A DNA stretch of 6,995 nt from Candidatus Omnitrophota bacterium (GTDB lineage Bacteria > Omnitrophota > Koll11 > Gorgyraeales > Gorgyraeaceae): the NCBI GenBank assembly GCA_018818505.1, contig JAHIRR010000078.1, forward strand, positions 1-6,995. Reading direction: 5' to 3'. Each line of letters begins with the position of its first letter. Position 1 is the first letter of the stretch. The notes under the pieces are model-generated. The model made no database searches. It saw nothing but the letters and a program-made list of their open reading frames with translations, and was not told the DNA's origin. Position numbers and translations under genes: made by a program. Below, piece after piece: positions 1 to 5,693 of this stretch.

Positions 1-127
1 ATATGCAACGCCAAGGTTATTGTATGCTTCAGAATAATCTGGGTCGATTTCTATTGCTTTTTTATATGAAGATATAGCCTCTTTTTTATTTCCGAGATTC
101 ATATATGCAACGCCAAGGTTATTGTAT
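1..127 (-). repeat. TPR-encoding repeat, 25 nt identical at 102-nt spacing
   Basis: Bases 1-25 and 103-127 are identical over 25 nt. The spacing of 102 nt equals 34 codons, the TPR period, and both copies encode YNNLGVAY. Identity at synonymous positions suggests recent duplication or gene conversion of TPR units. The array probably continues beyond the window. Confidence 0.85.
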
Positions 128-1374
128 ATTTTACAACTGTCAGGCGCATATTTTAAGATTCTCTCATAAAAAGCTATGGGTTCTTTCCAATAATTGTTTT
201 GTCTGAGTGTCAGGTAAGAGTAAAAAGCTAATAAACCTATCATAAGGCCTACTGCAAATATTCTAAGATTCTTAGTCCTGTATATGTAATTTAAGCCCTT
301 TGACAAAATAAGGAAGAATCCTATAGATGGCAAATACATCCAATGTTCAGCCATATAGGCATTGATAGGATAAAGATTAGAAACTGACAGGAGTGCTATA
401 AAGAACCAAAAGATAGAGAAAAATATCAAGACATTTGCCTTTTTCTTTCTAAAAGCATAGATTAACAGAGAAACTAATATCAAAAGTCCAGCCATTGCTT
501 TAGGATTACTAAGATTAAACAATTTATTTCCGTATTCCATATGTAAGTTAAATGGTAAGAACATAAGTCTTATGTAATTTGTTATAGCAACAAAAAACCC
601 TGGTATTCTTTGGAATAGAGTAGTAGTGTATGAAGTTTGAAATGATAGAGATTCCAATACAGTTGATCTCAATAAGACAAAGATAAAAGCAATGCTCACT
701 ATTGGTAAAAACCCCTTGACTTTAAGTTTTTCCTTAAAAGCGAAAGTGTAAAGTAATATTAACGCCGGAAGAATTAAACTATTTTCTTTAGATAAAAGAG
801 CTAGAGTATAACTTATTATCATAAAGATATATACTTTATTGCCTGCTCTACGGAGATACTTTATATAAAAAATAATACAAACCAGCATAAAAATTGTAGC
901 CAAAGAATCTGATCTGCCTGATATATATGTTACTGCTTCGGTATGTATAGGATGAACAACAAATAATATACTTGTACAAAGGGAAAGAAGATTATCCTTA
1001 AAAAGAATATTAATTAGCCAATAAATAGTTAAGGCTGCCAAAATGTGCAACAAAATGCTTGTAAAATGATAACCCCTTACATTTAATTTCCATAGGGAAT
1101 AATCTATCATATAGGTAAATATTTGAACTGGGCGATAAAAATGATACTTTCCCCCAGCTCCTGCCCCCACATCTTCCATGAAAATCTTTGTTGTATTAGA
1201 CCAGTTTCTTATATGTACATTATTTTCTACTAACCATTCATCATCCCAAGTAAATTCGTTATTTAAAGAATTAACATAGACAGTAGAACCAAATATGCTA
1301 ATGAGAAAAATAGCTATAAGGATGGGCCTATATCTTAAGAAAAAAGTATCTTTAGTGGGAGGCTTATTAATCAT
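1..1374 (-). CDS. TMTC-like GT-C mannosyltransferase with TPRs (C-terminus cut)
   Basis: I translated this from the reverse strand; it stays open to base 1, so the C-terminus is missing (458 codons visible). Seen: an N-terminal hydrophobic helix (about residues 18-34), then a TWDDEW motif with the acidic pair at 44-45, typical of the first lumenal/periplasmic loop of GT-C enzymes. About ten further hydrophobic segments follow, with VVHPIHTEAV, LSKENS and YIRLMFLPFNLHMEYG, which match the TMTC/DUF1736 family. The visible end holds TPR units (YNNLGVAYMNLGNKKEAI). Known of the family: dolichol- or polyprenyl-phosphate-dependent O-mannosylation in eukaryotes; bacterial members are mostly uncharacterised. 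Start: ATG at 1374 has a poor Shine-Dalgarno. A GTG at 1401, just inside an upstream stop (1405-1407), has GGAG 11 nt upstream and would add nine residues. The gene is divergent from the ATPase gene. Family assignment is fairly sure; the substrate is unknown. Confidence 0.85.
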   Translation of the reverse strand, partial: MINKPPTKDTFFLRYRPILIAIFLISIFGSTVYVNSLNNEFTWDDEWLVENNVHIRNWSNTTKIFMEDVGAGAGGKYHFYRPVQIFTYMIDYSLWKLNVRGYHFTSILLHILAALTIYWLINILFKDNLLSLCTSILFVVHPIHTEAVTYISGRSDSLATIFMLVCIIFYIKYLRRAGNKVYIFMIISYTLALLSKENSLILPALILLYTFAFKEKLKVKGFLPIVSIAFIFVLLRSTVLESLSFQTSYTTTLFQRIPGFFVAITNYIRLMFLPFNLHMEYGNKLFNLSNPKAMAGLLILVSLLIYAFRKKKANVLIFFSIFWFFIALLSVSNLYPINAYMAEHWMYLPSIGFFLILSKGLNYIYRTKNLRIFAVGLMIGLLAFYSYLTLRQNNYWKEPIAFYERILKYAPDSCKIYNNLGVAYMNLGNKKEAISSYKKAIEIDPDYSEAYNNLGVAY

Positions 1375-1442
1375 ATAAAGATTGTCTCTGGTATCTTCCA
1401 CGAGTTATTCTACTCCTATTTTGCTTTTTTTCAATAAGAATC

Positions 1443-1474
1443 ATTTTGGAGACGTCTTGATTTTGGAGACGTCT
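1443..1474. repeat. 15-nt direct repeat with GACGTC core
   Basis: ATTTTGGAGACGTCT occurs at 1443-1457 and again at 1460-1474, separated by two bases. Each copy contains the palindrome GACGTC. The repeat lies upstream of the TMTC-like gene, between it and the divergent ATPase gene. It could be a tandem binding site or the remnant of a small mobile or REP-type element; no transposase is present in the window. Confidence 0.7.
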
Positions 1475-1521
1475 ACTAACTCAATCGGGAAGCTGCCCCA
1501 GATTTGTTCGGGAACCTGTCT

Positions 1522-1552
1522 TTGTGGCAAATTTCCACTTGTCATGCCACAA
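1522..1552. repeat. 8-bp inverted repeat in the divergent intergenic region
   Basis: TTGTGGCA at 1522-1529 is the exact reverse complement of TGCCACAA at 1545-1552, with a 15-nt loop. No U-tract follows on either strand, so it does not look like an intrinsic terminator. It sits beside the GACGTC repeats and may belong to the same degenerate element or be an operator. The rest of 1375-1663 shows only AT-rich promoter-like sequence. Confidence 0.45.
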
Positions 1553-1569
1553 TGCAGATGATATATTAC

Positions 1570-1598
1570 TTGATACTCCCCATGTATTATAGTAAACT
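1570..1598 (+). promoter_or_regulatory. Possible promoter of the GHKL ATPase gene
   Basis: TTGATA at 1570-1575 is followed after 17 nt by TAAACT at 1593-1598 (four of six matches to the -10 consensus). This would give a leader of roughly 60 nt before the ATG at 1664. TATAAT hexamers also occur at 1616 and 1631, but without a good -35 partner. The assignment is tentative in such AT-rich sequence. Confidence 0.35.
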
Positions 1599-1663
1599 AC
1601 ATTCTATAAAATACCTATAATGTAAATATGTATAATAAAGAAAAATTCTTAAGGATGTGATTT

Positions 1664-3136
1664 ATGATGAATAAAAAACAAGACACCATCGAAGTAACCA
1701 TAGATAAGAGCCACATAGTAACCATCGGCGAAAGGCTTTATGGCGAGTCCATAGAACTTATCAGGGAGCTCATTAATAACGCCTACGATGCCGATGCTGC
1801 TGAAGTGAAAGTGAACATAAAAGATAACGAGATTGTTGTAGAGGATGATGGCTTAGGGATGGACATCGAAGGCCTGAGGCAATATTTCAATATAGGTTCT
1901 ACCTTAAAAAGGAACAATCCAAAATCTCCAAAATTTGAAAGAGATAGAATTGGAGAATTCGGCATAGGGAAATTTGCCTCGCTTTCAGCTTGTTCATGTT
2001 TTGAATTATGGACAAAGAAGGATGATTTTCAAGCCAGAGTCTTGTTTGACAAAGAGGAATGGAGCAGGTCCAAGGATAAATGGCATATACCCTTAGAGAT
2101 AGAAGAAGTAGACCGCCGTCTAAAAGATGGCACTAAAGTTACGCTAAAAGGGTTGACTAAAAAGTTTAATATTGTCGATGTAGAGAGGCGGATTATAGAA
2201 ACCGTACCTATAAAAGCGCCTGATTTCTCTGTTTATTTGAACGGTCATAAGGTAAGCGCCAGAATCATCCCTGGTCATAAGGTGCCTTTTTTAGAAGGGA
2301 CCGAATATGGCATTATCCACGGCGAGATAATCATAAGCTCACAGATGGATCAGGACATATCCGAAGCTGGCATAGAATGCAAAGTTAAACAGGTCACAAT
2401 TACCAAGGATTTCTTTGACATGGAAAAATGGATTAAAAATATAGCCCGGATAAGAGGTGAAGTCAATGCCGATTTCCTTCCTATCACTAGTGACAGAACA
2501 GGTTTTATAAAAGATACACCTCAATATAAAATGTTCATCGAAGTGATGAGCCGTATTATAGAAAGGATTAAGCCTATTTTAGAGGAGCTCTCGGATTACA
2601 AGGAGAATAAACGCGCTAAAAGAGCGCTTACAGAGGTGCTGGACAGAGTAAAAAATGCCCTTATGCTTAATCCAGATTTCTGTCCCGAAGGTTTAATACC
2701 TTTAGGCGACGACACCTCTAAGGCAGGGCAACCTGGATATGTTCAACCGGCTAAAGAGAAGACTGATAAGGAGAATAAAAAAGCAGAGAAAGAAATCACT
2801 CAAAAGAAGAAAAGAAAAAGGAAACCAAAGGTTAAGAGATTAAACCCAACCGCTGTAATTAAAAAGTTAAAATTAGGCCAACAAGGAGTGAGTTGTTGCA
2901 TTGATCACTTTGGAGTCGATAATTCAGAATGTTTTACAGAAGGCGCTATTATTTATATAAACCGTGACCACCCGCTATATAAAAAAGAAGCCCAAAAGAA
3001 AGACACTTATGTCTTACACGTTGCTCGTCTCCTGACTCAGGAGATTTGCCTCATGAAAGACTCCCGCAATCCTAGACAGGCCTTTCTCAGGCAGAGTAAA
3101 CTTTTACAGGATGCTCTAGTGGATGCACAAAAATAG
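1664..3136 (+). CDS. Stand-alone GHKL (HSP90/MORC-like) ATPase
   Basis: A 490-aa protein with an N-terminal Bergerat-fold ATP-binding domain. The N-box is E35-L-I-N-N39-A-Y-D42-A-D, with Glu35 as the expected general base and Asn39 as the Mg2+ ligand. The G1 box is D61-D-G-L-G65-M. The G2 lid is G97-E-F-G-I-G102-K-F-A-S. This pattern is that of the HATPase_c_3 group (HSP90, MutL, MORC) rather than a histidine kinase; no H-box or receiver is present. A transducer-like region follows to about residue 330. A lysine-rich linker at about 364-396 comes next, then a C-terminal domain (about 398-490) containing IYINRDHPLY that I cannot assign. No nuclease, zinc finger or membrane segment is visible. 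The start at 1664 has AAGGA (1651-1655) at 8 nt; an adjacent ATG at 1667 is the alternative. Known: such ATPases act by ATP-driven dimer closure. Inferred: nucleic-acid binding through the basic linker. Neighbouring hicBA suggests an accessory or defence setting. Confidence 0.85.
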   Translation: MMNKKQDTIEVTIDKSHIVTIGERLYGESIELIRELINNAYDADAAEVKVNIKDNEIVVEDDGLGMDIEGLRQYFNIGSTLKRNNPKSPKFERDRIGEFGIGKFASLSACSCFELWTKKDDFQARVLFDKEEWSRSKDKWHIPLEIEEVDRRLKDGTKVTLKGLTKKFNIVDVERRIIETVPIKAPDFSVYLNGHKVSARIIPGHKVPFLEGTEYGIIHGEIIISSQMDQDISEAGIECKVKQVTITKDFFDMEKWIKNIARIRGEVNADFLPITSDRTGFIKDTPQYKMFIEVMSRIIERIKPILEELSDYKENKRAKRALTEVLDRVKNALMLNPDFCPEGLIPLGDDTSKAGQPGYVQPAKEKTDKENKKAEKEITQKKKRKRKPKVKRLNPTAVIKKLKLGQQGVSCCIDHFGVDNSECFTEGAIIYINRDHPLYKKEAQKKDTYVLHVARLLTQEICLMKDSRNPRQAFLRQSKLLQDALVDAQK

Positions 3137-3199
3137 AAGCCACTATCAGTACAAAAATATAGATTGAAGGGATTATTTTAAAAAAGGCATACCCTGCCC

Positions 3200-3228
3200 T
3201 TGACAAGCTTGATTATAAGGTATATACT
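3200..3228 (+). promoter_or_regulatory. Distal promoter P1 of hicBA
   Basis: TTGACA (3200-3205) matches the -35 consensus exactly. TATACT (3223-3228) is a five-of-six -10 box and the spacer is 17 nt. Transcription would start near 3235, giving a leader of about 64 nt before the antitoxin gene. Confidence 0.75.
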
Positions 3229-3245
3229 TCATATCTCCGCTACAG

Positions 3246-3274
3246 TTGAGAAACTATCAAAAATGTGATATACT
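3246..3274 (+). promoter_or_regulatory. Proximal promoter P2 of hicBA
   Basis: TTGAGA (3246-3251) and TATACT (3269-3274) are separated by 17 nt, and the element lies exactly 46 bp downstream of P1. The start point would be near 3281, leaving only about 18 nt of leader, which is almost entirely the ribosome binding site. Confidence 0.7.
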
Positions 3275-3276
3275 TT

Positions 3277-3301
3277 ATAATAGAGAGAGGTGTTGAATAT
3301 G
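3277..3301 (+). promoter_or_regulatory. Shine-Dalgarno that fixes the hicB start
   Basis: AGAGAGAGG ends at 3290, 8 nt before the ATG at 3299. A GTG at 3290 opens the same frame, but it overlaps the last base of this Shine-Dalgarno and would have no ribosome binding site of its own, so ATG 3299 is preferred. The 14-mer ATAATAGAGAGAGG (3277-3290) recurs at 6528-6541 before another small gene. Confidence 0.75.
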
Positions 3302-3598
3302 TCTAAAAAAGCGTTTGAAATAGCTCTAACGGTTAGCATCTATAAGGAGAATGGCAGTTATATTGCCTATACCCCTGCTTTAGATTTATCTACGTGCGGA
3401 AACACCTTTGAAAAAGCCAAAAAGCGTTTTGAAGAAATAGTACCTCTTTTTATTGAAGAACTTGAAAAAGAGGGTACTTTAGAGGAGGTATTGTATTCTC
3501 TAGGCTGGAGGAAGGTAAACAAGCCTCGTAAAAGATGGATACCCCCTCGCTTTGTGGGGCAAATAGAAGAAAAGTTTGAACTGCCATGCCCCGCATAA
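3299..3598 (+). CDS. hicB: HicB-family antitoxin
   Basis: A 99-aa protein. Its N-terminal half, with YKENGSYIAYTPALDLSTCGNTFEKAKKRFEEIV (about residues 15-48 once split at the Y-T-P-A-L turn), has the HicB partial RNase H-like fold signature: strand, G-x-Y-x-A-Y-x-P-A-L-D, then a helix beginning T-F-E-K-A. Known role: it binds and blocks the HicA mRNA interferase and often represses its own operon. The tail (about residues 70-99) is basic and proline-rich, with no ribbon-helix-helix or HTH that I can recognise, so autoregulation may need another mechanism. The gene precedes the toxin and overlaps it by 13 nt, implying translational coupling and antitoxin-first synthesis. Two promoters lie directly upstream. 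The pairing with HicA makes the call secure. Confidence 0.85.
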   Translation: MSKKAFEIALTVSIYKENGSYIAYTPALDLSTCGNTFEKAKKRFEEIVPLFIEELEKEGTLEEVLYSLGWRKVNKPRKRWIPPRFVGQIEEKFELPCPA

Positions 3599-3816
3599 CC
3601 CCTATACATTATAAAAAATTCGCAAAATTCTTAAAAGCTGTAGGCTGTCATTTGGCAAGGCAAAAGGGAGATCATCTTGTTTTTAAAAGAGCCGACCTAA
3701 GAAGACCTGTTATTATTCCCGCCGAGAAAAATCTACCCGTTTTTATTATTAAGAATAATTTGCGCCTTCTGAATATAACACCTCAACAATATCTAGAAAT
3801 ACTAAAAGACGTCTAA
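3586..3816 (+). CDS. hicA: HicA-family mRNA interferase toxin
   Basis: A 76-aa protein of normal HicA length, a dsRBD-like fold. The diagnostic segment is G20-C-H-L-A-R-Q-K-G28-D-H30-L-V-F, matching the family's G-x(4)-R-x-x-G-S-H-x-x-Y/F pattern, with His30 as the predicted catalytic residue. The next strand (RPVIIPAEKN) and the terminal helix (LRLLNITPQQYLEIL) also fit. Known role: ribosome-independent mRNA cleavage that arrests translation until HicB neutralises it. The start ATG at 3586 lies inside hicB and has only a weak Shine-Dalgarno, so translation probably depends on termination of hicB at 3596-3598. The catalytic histidine is intact, so the toxin is likely functional. No terminator hairpin is visible just after the stop. 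Confidence 0.88.
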   Translation: MPRITPIHYKKFAKFLKAVGCHLARQKGDHLVFKRADLRRPVIIPAEKNLPVFIIKNNLRLLNITPQQYLEILKDV

Positions 3817-3968
3817 TATTTACTTTGATAGGGGAGAGCCAAAAAGGCACAAGGTACAAATAGCGCGCTTGAATGGGGTTGCCTCCCTGACATTTTTCGT
3901 AACTCCTTGAAATTATTACAACTACAATAATCCATAATAAGTTAGGAAAAATTTTTAAGTGTATGGTC

Positions 3969-4021
3969 ATGTATCAAAATGCACAAAAATGTACCGTACA
4001 TGGACACCATATGGACACCAG
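3969..4021 (+). repeat. Five helically phased ATGNAC direct repeats
   Basis: Units beginning ATG start at 3969 (ATGTATCAAA), 3979 (ATGCACAAAA), 3989 (ATGTACCGTAC), 4000 (ATGGACACCAT) and 4011 (ATGGACACCAG). The spacings are 10, 10, 11 and 11 nt, close to one DNA turn, and the last two units are identical over 10 nt. This phasing puts every copy on one face of the helix, as in iterons, arm-type recombinase sites or cooperative activator sites. The array lies about 26 bp upstream of a strong -35 box. Confidence 0.6.
3989..4001. repeat. 13-bp palindrome ATGTACCGTACAT
   Basis: ATGTAC (3989-3994) and GTACAT (3996-4001) are exact reverse complements around one central C. The palindrome sits inside the phased repeat array and could be a dimeric operator half-site pair or a recombinase core. 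Confidence 0.45.
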
Positions 4022-4046
4022 GCAAAAAACTTTCCCTAAAAATCTC

Positions 4047-4074
4047 TTGATTTAATTATGGAGTGTGGTATAAT
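4047..4074 (+). promoter_or_regulatory. Extended -10 promoter
   Basis: TTGATT (4047-4052), a 16-nt spacer and a perfect TATAAT (4069-4074) preceded by TGG (4066-4068), the extended -10 element. It is among the strongest sigma70-type promoters in the window. Transcription should start near 4081, upstream of the terminator at 4137-4170 and the gene at 4191. Confidence 0.7.
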
Positions 4075-4080
4075 TCTTTT

Positions 4081-4175
4081 ACAAGATAAATATAAGTCCC
4101 GAGTTTGAAGGGGTAAATCCCGGACATAAAAAAAGTAAAACCTTCGCAGAAGAGATTCTGTGAAGGTTTTTTTGT
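4081..4175 (+). ncRNA. Candidate small RNA or attenuator leader, about 93 nt
   Basis: This unit is defined by an extended -10 promoter ending at 4074 and an intrinsic terminator at 4137-4170. It has no reading frame with a start worth calling. The 5' part can fold: GTCC (4096-4099) pairs with GGAC (4122-4125), enclosing GGGG/TCCC around a TAAA loop. GAAGG at 4107-4111 can also compete for CCTTC at 4141-4145, the left terminator arm, a possible anti-terminator pairing of 5-6 bp. I do not recognise a riboswitch class. It is either a free sRNA or a leader controlling the exported-protein genes that begin at 4191. Confidence 0.4.
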
Positions 4176-4180
4176 TTTTA
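4137..4180 (+). terminator. Intrinsic terminator, 17 nt before the next start codon
   Basis: The left arm (4137-4151, AAAACCTTCGCAGAA) pairs with the right arm (4156-4170, TTCTGTGAAGGTTTT) through 14 Watson-Crick pairs and one G-U, closing on a GAGA tetraloop. A T-rich tract interrupted by one G follows. Its place between promoter 4047-4074 and the gene at 4191 means that gene needs read-through or antitermination unless it has an unseen promoter. Confidence 0.85.
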
Positions 4181-4190
4181 TAAGGCTGTT

Positions 4191-4721
4191 ATGATAAAAA
4201 AGAAATCCATTGGCAGATTATCAATTCTCTTTACTCTTATTGCAGGAGTATCTTGTCCGGCATGGTGCCTGCCTGATTCAGCGTGTTTTCGGGATGGAAA
4301 TACTCTTGTTTATAATGAGGTTAGGGAAGATCAAGACATGGATATGGATGGTAAGCTGGTAAGGATTTATAGCCCTTATCTTAATGAGCCTGTCTATGTA
4401 AAGCGTCTAACAAGACAGATTGCAGAACGCATTCCAATGCAGGAGGAAGAGAAAGAATTTAATCGTTCTTTAGAAGTTGGAATGAAGTGGGGTCAGGATG
4501 CATGGAGAACTGACAATATGTATTGCTATTATGTGGAAAAGAAAGAAGATATAACTGTACCAGCAGGCATTTTTAAGGATTGCTTTAAGATCGTCTATAT
4601 GACCTGCCCTGATGACTCAGCTTGGTGGTATCATCCCGGTTTAGGCGTGGTTAAATATAAGTATCGTCACCACGGGACAATTACTAATGTAACGCGTGAG
4701 CTTGAAAAGATTGTCAATTAA
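4191..4721 (+). CDS. Exported hypothetical protein with VPAGxF motif
   Basis: A 176-aa protein. The N-terminus has a basic patch (K3-K5, R9), a hydrophobic core (L10-V20) and SCPAWC at 21-26, so it should be secreted by Sec. Cleavage after about residue 26 is likely; Cys22 as a lipoprotein cysteine is a weaker option because GVSC is a poor lipobox. The mature part is acidic. It carries the motif pair VPAGIFKDCFKIVY (about 122-135) and WWYHPGLGVVKYKY (about 144-157), seen in many uncharacterised periplasmic or lipoprotein-type beta-rich proteins; no enzymatic residues are evident. The start has AAGG (4182-4185) at 5 nt. It lies 90 nt upstream of the next exported protein gene and just after a terminator. 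Function unknown. Confidence 0.75.
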   Translation: MIKKKSIGRLSILFTLIAGVSCPAWCLPDSACFRDGNTLVYNEVREDQDMDMDGKLVRIYSPYLNEPVYVKRLTRQIAERIPMQEEEKEFNRSLEVGMKWGQDAWRTDNMYCYYVEKKEDITVPAGIFKDCFKIVYMTCPDDSAWWYHPGLGVVKYKYRHHGTITNVTRELEKIVN

Positions 4722-4769
4722 TAAGAAGTCGTACGTTAAGAAGGGGGAACTGCGACTATAAAATAATTA

Positions 4770-4808
4770 AAACCTTCTTTGTTAACCTACATATAACAAA
4801 GGAGGTTT
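4770..4808 (+). promoter_or_regulatory. Hairpin sequestering the ribosome binding site
   Basis: AAACCTTCTTTGTTA (4770-4784) pairs with TAACAAAGGAGGTTT (4794-4808) over 15 bp with one G-U pair and a 9-nt loop. The right arm contains the complete Shine-Dalgarno AAAGGAGG (4798-4805), and the start codon at 4812 follows three bases later. Only three T residues follow, so a terminator is unlikely. The left arm begins with TAAAACCTTC (4768-4777), the same 10-mer that opens the terminator at 4136-4145. The structure should lower initiation until melted by temperature, a ligand, an RNA, a protein or a translating ribosome. Confidence 0.7.
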
Positions 4809-4811
4809 GGA

Positions 4812-5693
4812 ATGTTTATTGTGAAGTTGATCAAGGTCTTACTTGTAATTCTAGTATTTCTCGCCGCATTTTTCCCTATCTATGTTAACATTTCCGCCTT
4901 TGCGGCAAAAACCCAGGATTTCTTGGATGAGGAACTTGCCAAGAGAACTTCAATGCCTAATTTTATAGAGTACGAAGGGGTGATCTTTGAACGCGATCCT
5001 TGTCAGGAGGAATACGAACAGGCAGTATATGCTGATCTCGATGGTGATGCAAAAGACGAACTTATTGTCCGATTCAGCGGCAAACTAGAAGACCAGTCCT
5101 GCATAGCGTTAACAGTTATATATAGCTTTAAAGAAGGAAATAATGTCATGGTCAAAACAATACTGGGCGGCGAGACGCCAATAAGCATGGAATTGTTTGA
5201 CGTTGACAAGGATGGCATAACGGATTTAATCCTGCGCGACCATTCAGGGGTTCACTATACACTGGTAATGATTTACAGTTACAAGGACAATGATTATAAG
5301 TGCCTATTTGAAAACGGCACCTCTTGTTTTTTACTCGACGTCAATACTAAAATCGAACCAGTAAGGATCACTATTGGCAGAGAGAACTGGGATAAAGAAG
5401 ATTTTTGTTATGGGAATTCAGCTACAGAGTCTTTATTGGAAGTTTGGGAATGGAGCGGAGAGAGGTTTGCATATTCACCCTCATTAAGCACAATACCGCT
5501 TTTAACCGAAGAAAAAGCCATTGAAATAACATGCCAGCATATAAAGAAAACTATGGGAGAAATACAGGAAGAGACCGGCAGGGTAGAATCAGAGGGACAG
5601 ATTAGCGATGTAGAGGCAGAAACTGCGATAAAAGGCTGGATATCTGGAACAAGGGCCCTGCAATTATTTAAAAAGAAGGACTTAGATGAGTAA
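4812..5693 (+). CDS. Exported or membrane-anchored protein with two calcium-loop motifs
   Basis: A 293-aa protein. Residues about 6-32 form a hydrophobic signal peptide or N-terminal anchor, with AFA at 29-31 as a possible cleavage site. Two FG-GAP/VCBS-like calcium loops follow: D75-L-D77-G-D79-A-K-D-E83 and D130-V-D132-K-D134-G-I-T-D138. Each precedes a hydrophobic strand, as in beta-propeller or integrin-type repeats, but the protein is too short for a full propeller. The C-terminal part (about 225-290) is helical and charged, with no recognised domain. The start at 4812 has a strong Shine-Dalgarno that lies inside a 15-bp hairpin. The 3' end overlaps the next gene by 8 nt, which supports one operon. 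I do not recognise the family; extracytoplasmic location is likely, function unknown. Confidence 0.75.
   Translation: MFIVKLIKVLLVILVFLAAFFPIYVNISAFAAKTQDFLDEELAKRTSMPNFIEYEGVIFERDPCQEEYEQAVYADLDGDAKDELIVRFSGKLEDQSCIALTVIYSFKEGNNVMVKTILGGETPISMELFDVDKDGITDLILRDHSGVHYTLVMIYSYKDNDYKCLFENGTSCFLLDVNTKIEPVRITIGRENWDKEDFCYGNSATESLLEVWEWSGERFAYSPSLSTIPLLTEEKAIEITCQHIKKTMGEIQEETGRVESEGQISDVEAETAIKGWISGTRALQLFKKKDLDE

Larger units (their letters stand above)
3817..4046. other. Gene-free AT-rich spacer after hicA
   Basis: This part of the 374-nt gap between hicA and the next gene has no ORF with plausible coding features on either strand. It contains the phased ATGNAC repeats and a small palindrome, listed separately. 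No tRNA or known RNA family is recognisable. The following part, 4047-4190, holds a promoter and terminator. Confidence 0.6.

Noticed and set aside
1783..1965. Reverse-strand 60-codon frame inside the ATPase gene
   Set aside because: Antisense shadow of the conserved ATP-binding boxes; serine/phenylalanine-rich translation and no ribosome binding site.
2339..2524. Reverse-strand 61-codon frame
   Set aside because: Lies wholly inside the ATPase gene with no independent evidence.
3367..3609. Reverse-strand 80-codon frame over hicB
   Set aside because: Antisense to a recognisable HicB antitoxin; composition is that of a shadow frame.
3749..3970. Reverse-strand 73-codon frame across the hicA end and the spacer
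   Set aside because: Overlaps the conserved HicA C-terminus; no family resemblance and no Shine-Dalgarno seen.
3817..4046. tRNA or integrase attachment site
   Set aside because: No cloverleaf or tRNA 3' end and no integrase gene are visible; the ATGNAC repeats alone are not enough.
4081..4135. Known riboswitch (preQ1, c-di-GMP, SAM or guanidine types)
   Set aside because: I compared the remembered core motifs of these classes and none fits; only generic hairpins are visible.
4770..4811. Intrinsic terminator before the 293-aa protein gene
   Set aside because: The stem is strong, but only three T residues follow and the right arm is the ribosome binding site.
5003..5218. Reverse-strand 71-codon frame
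   Set aside because: Antisense to the exported protein; serine-rich shadow.
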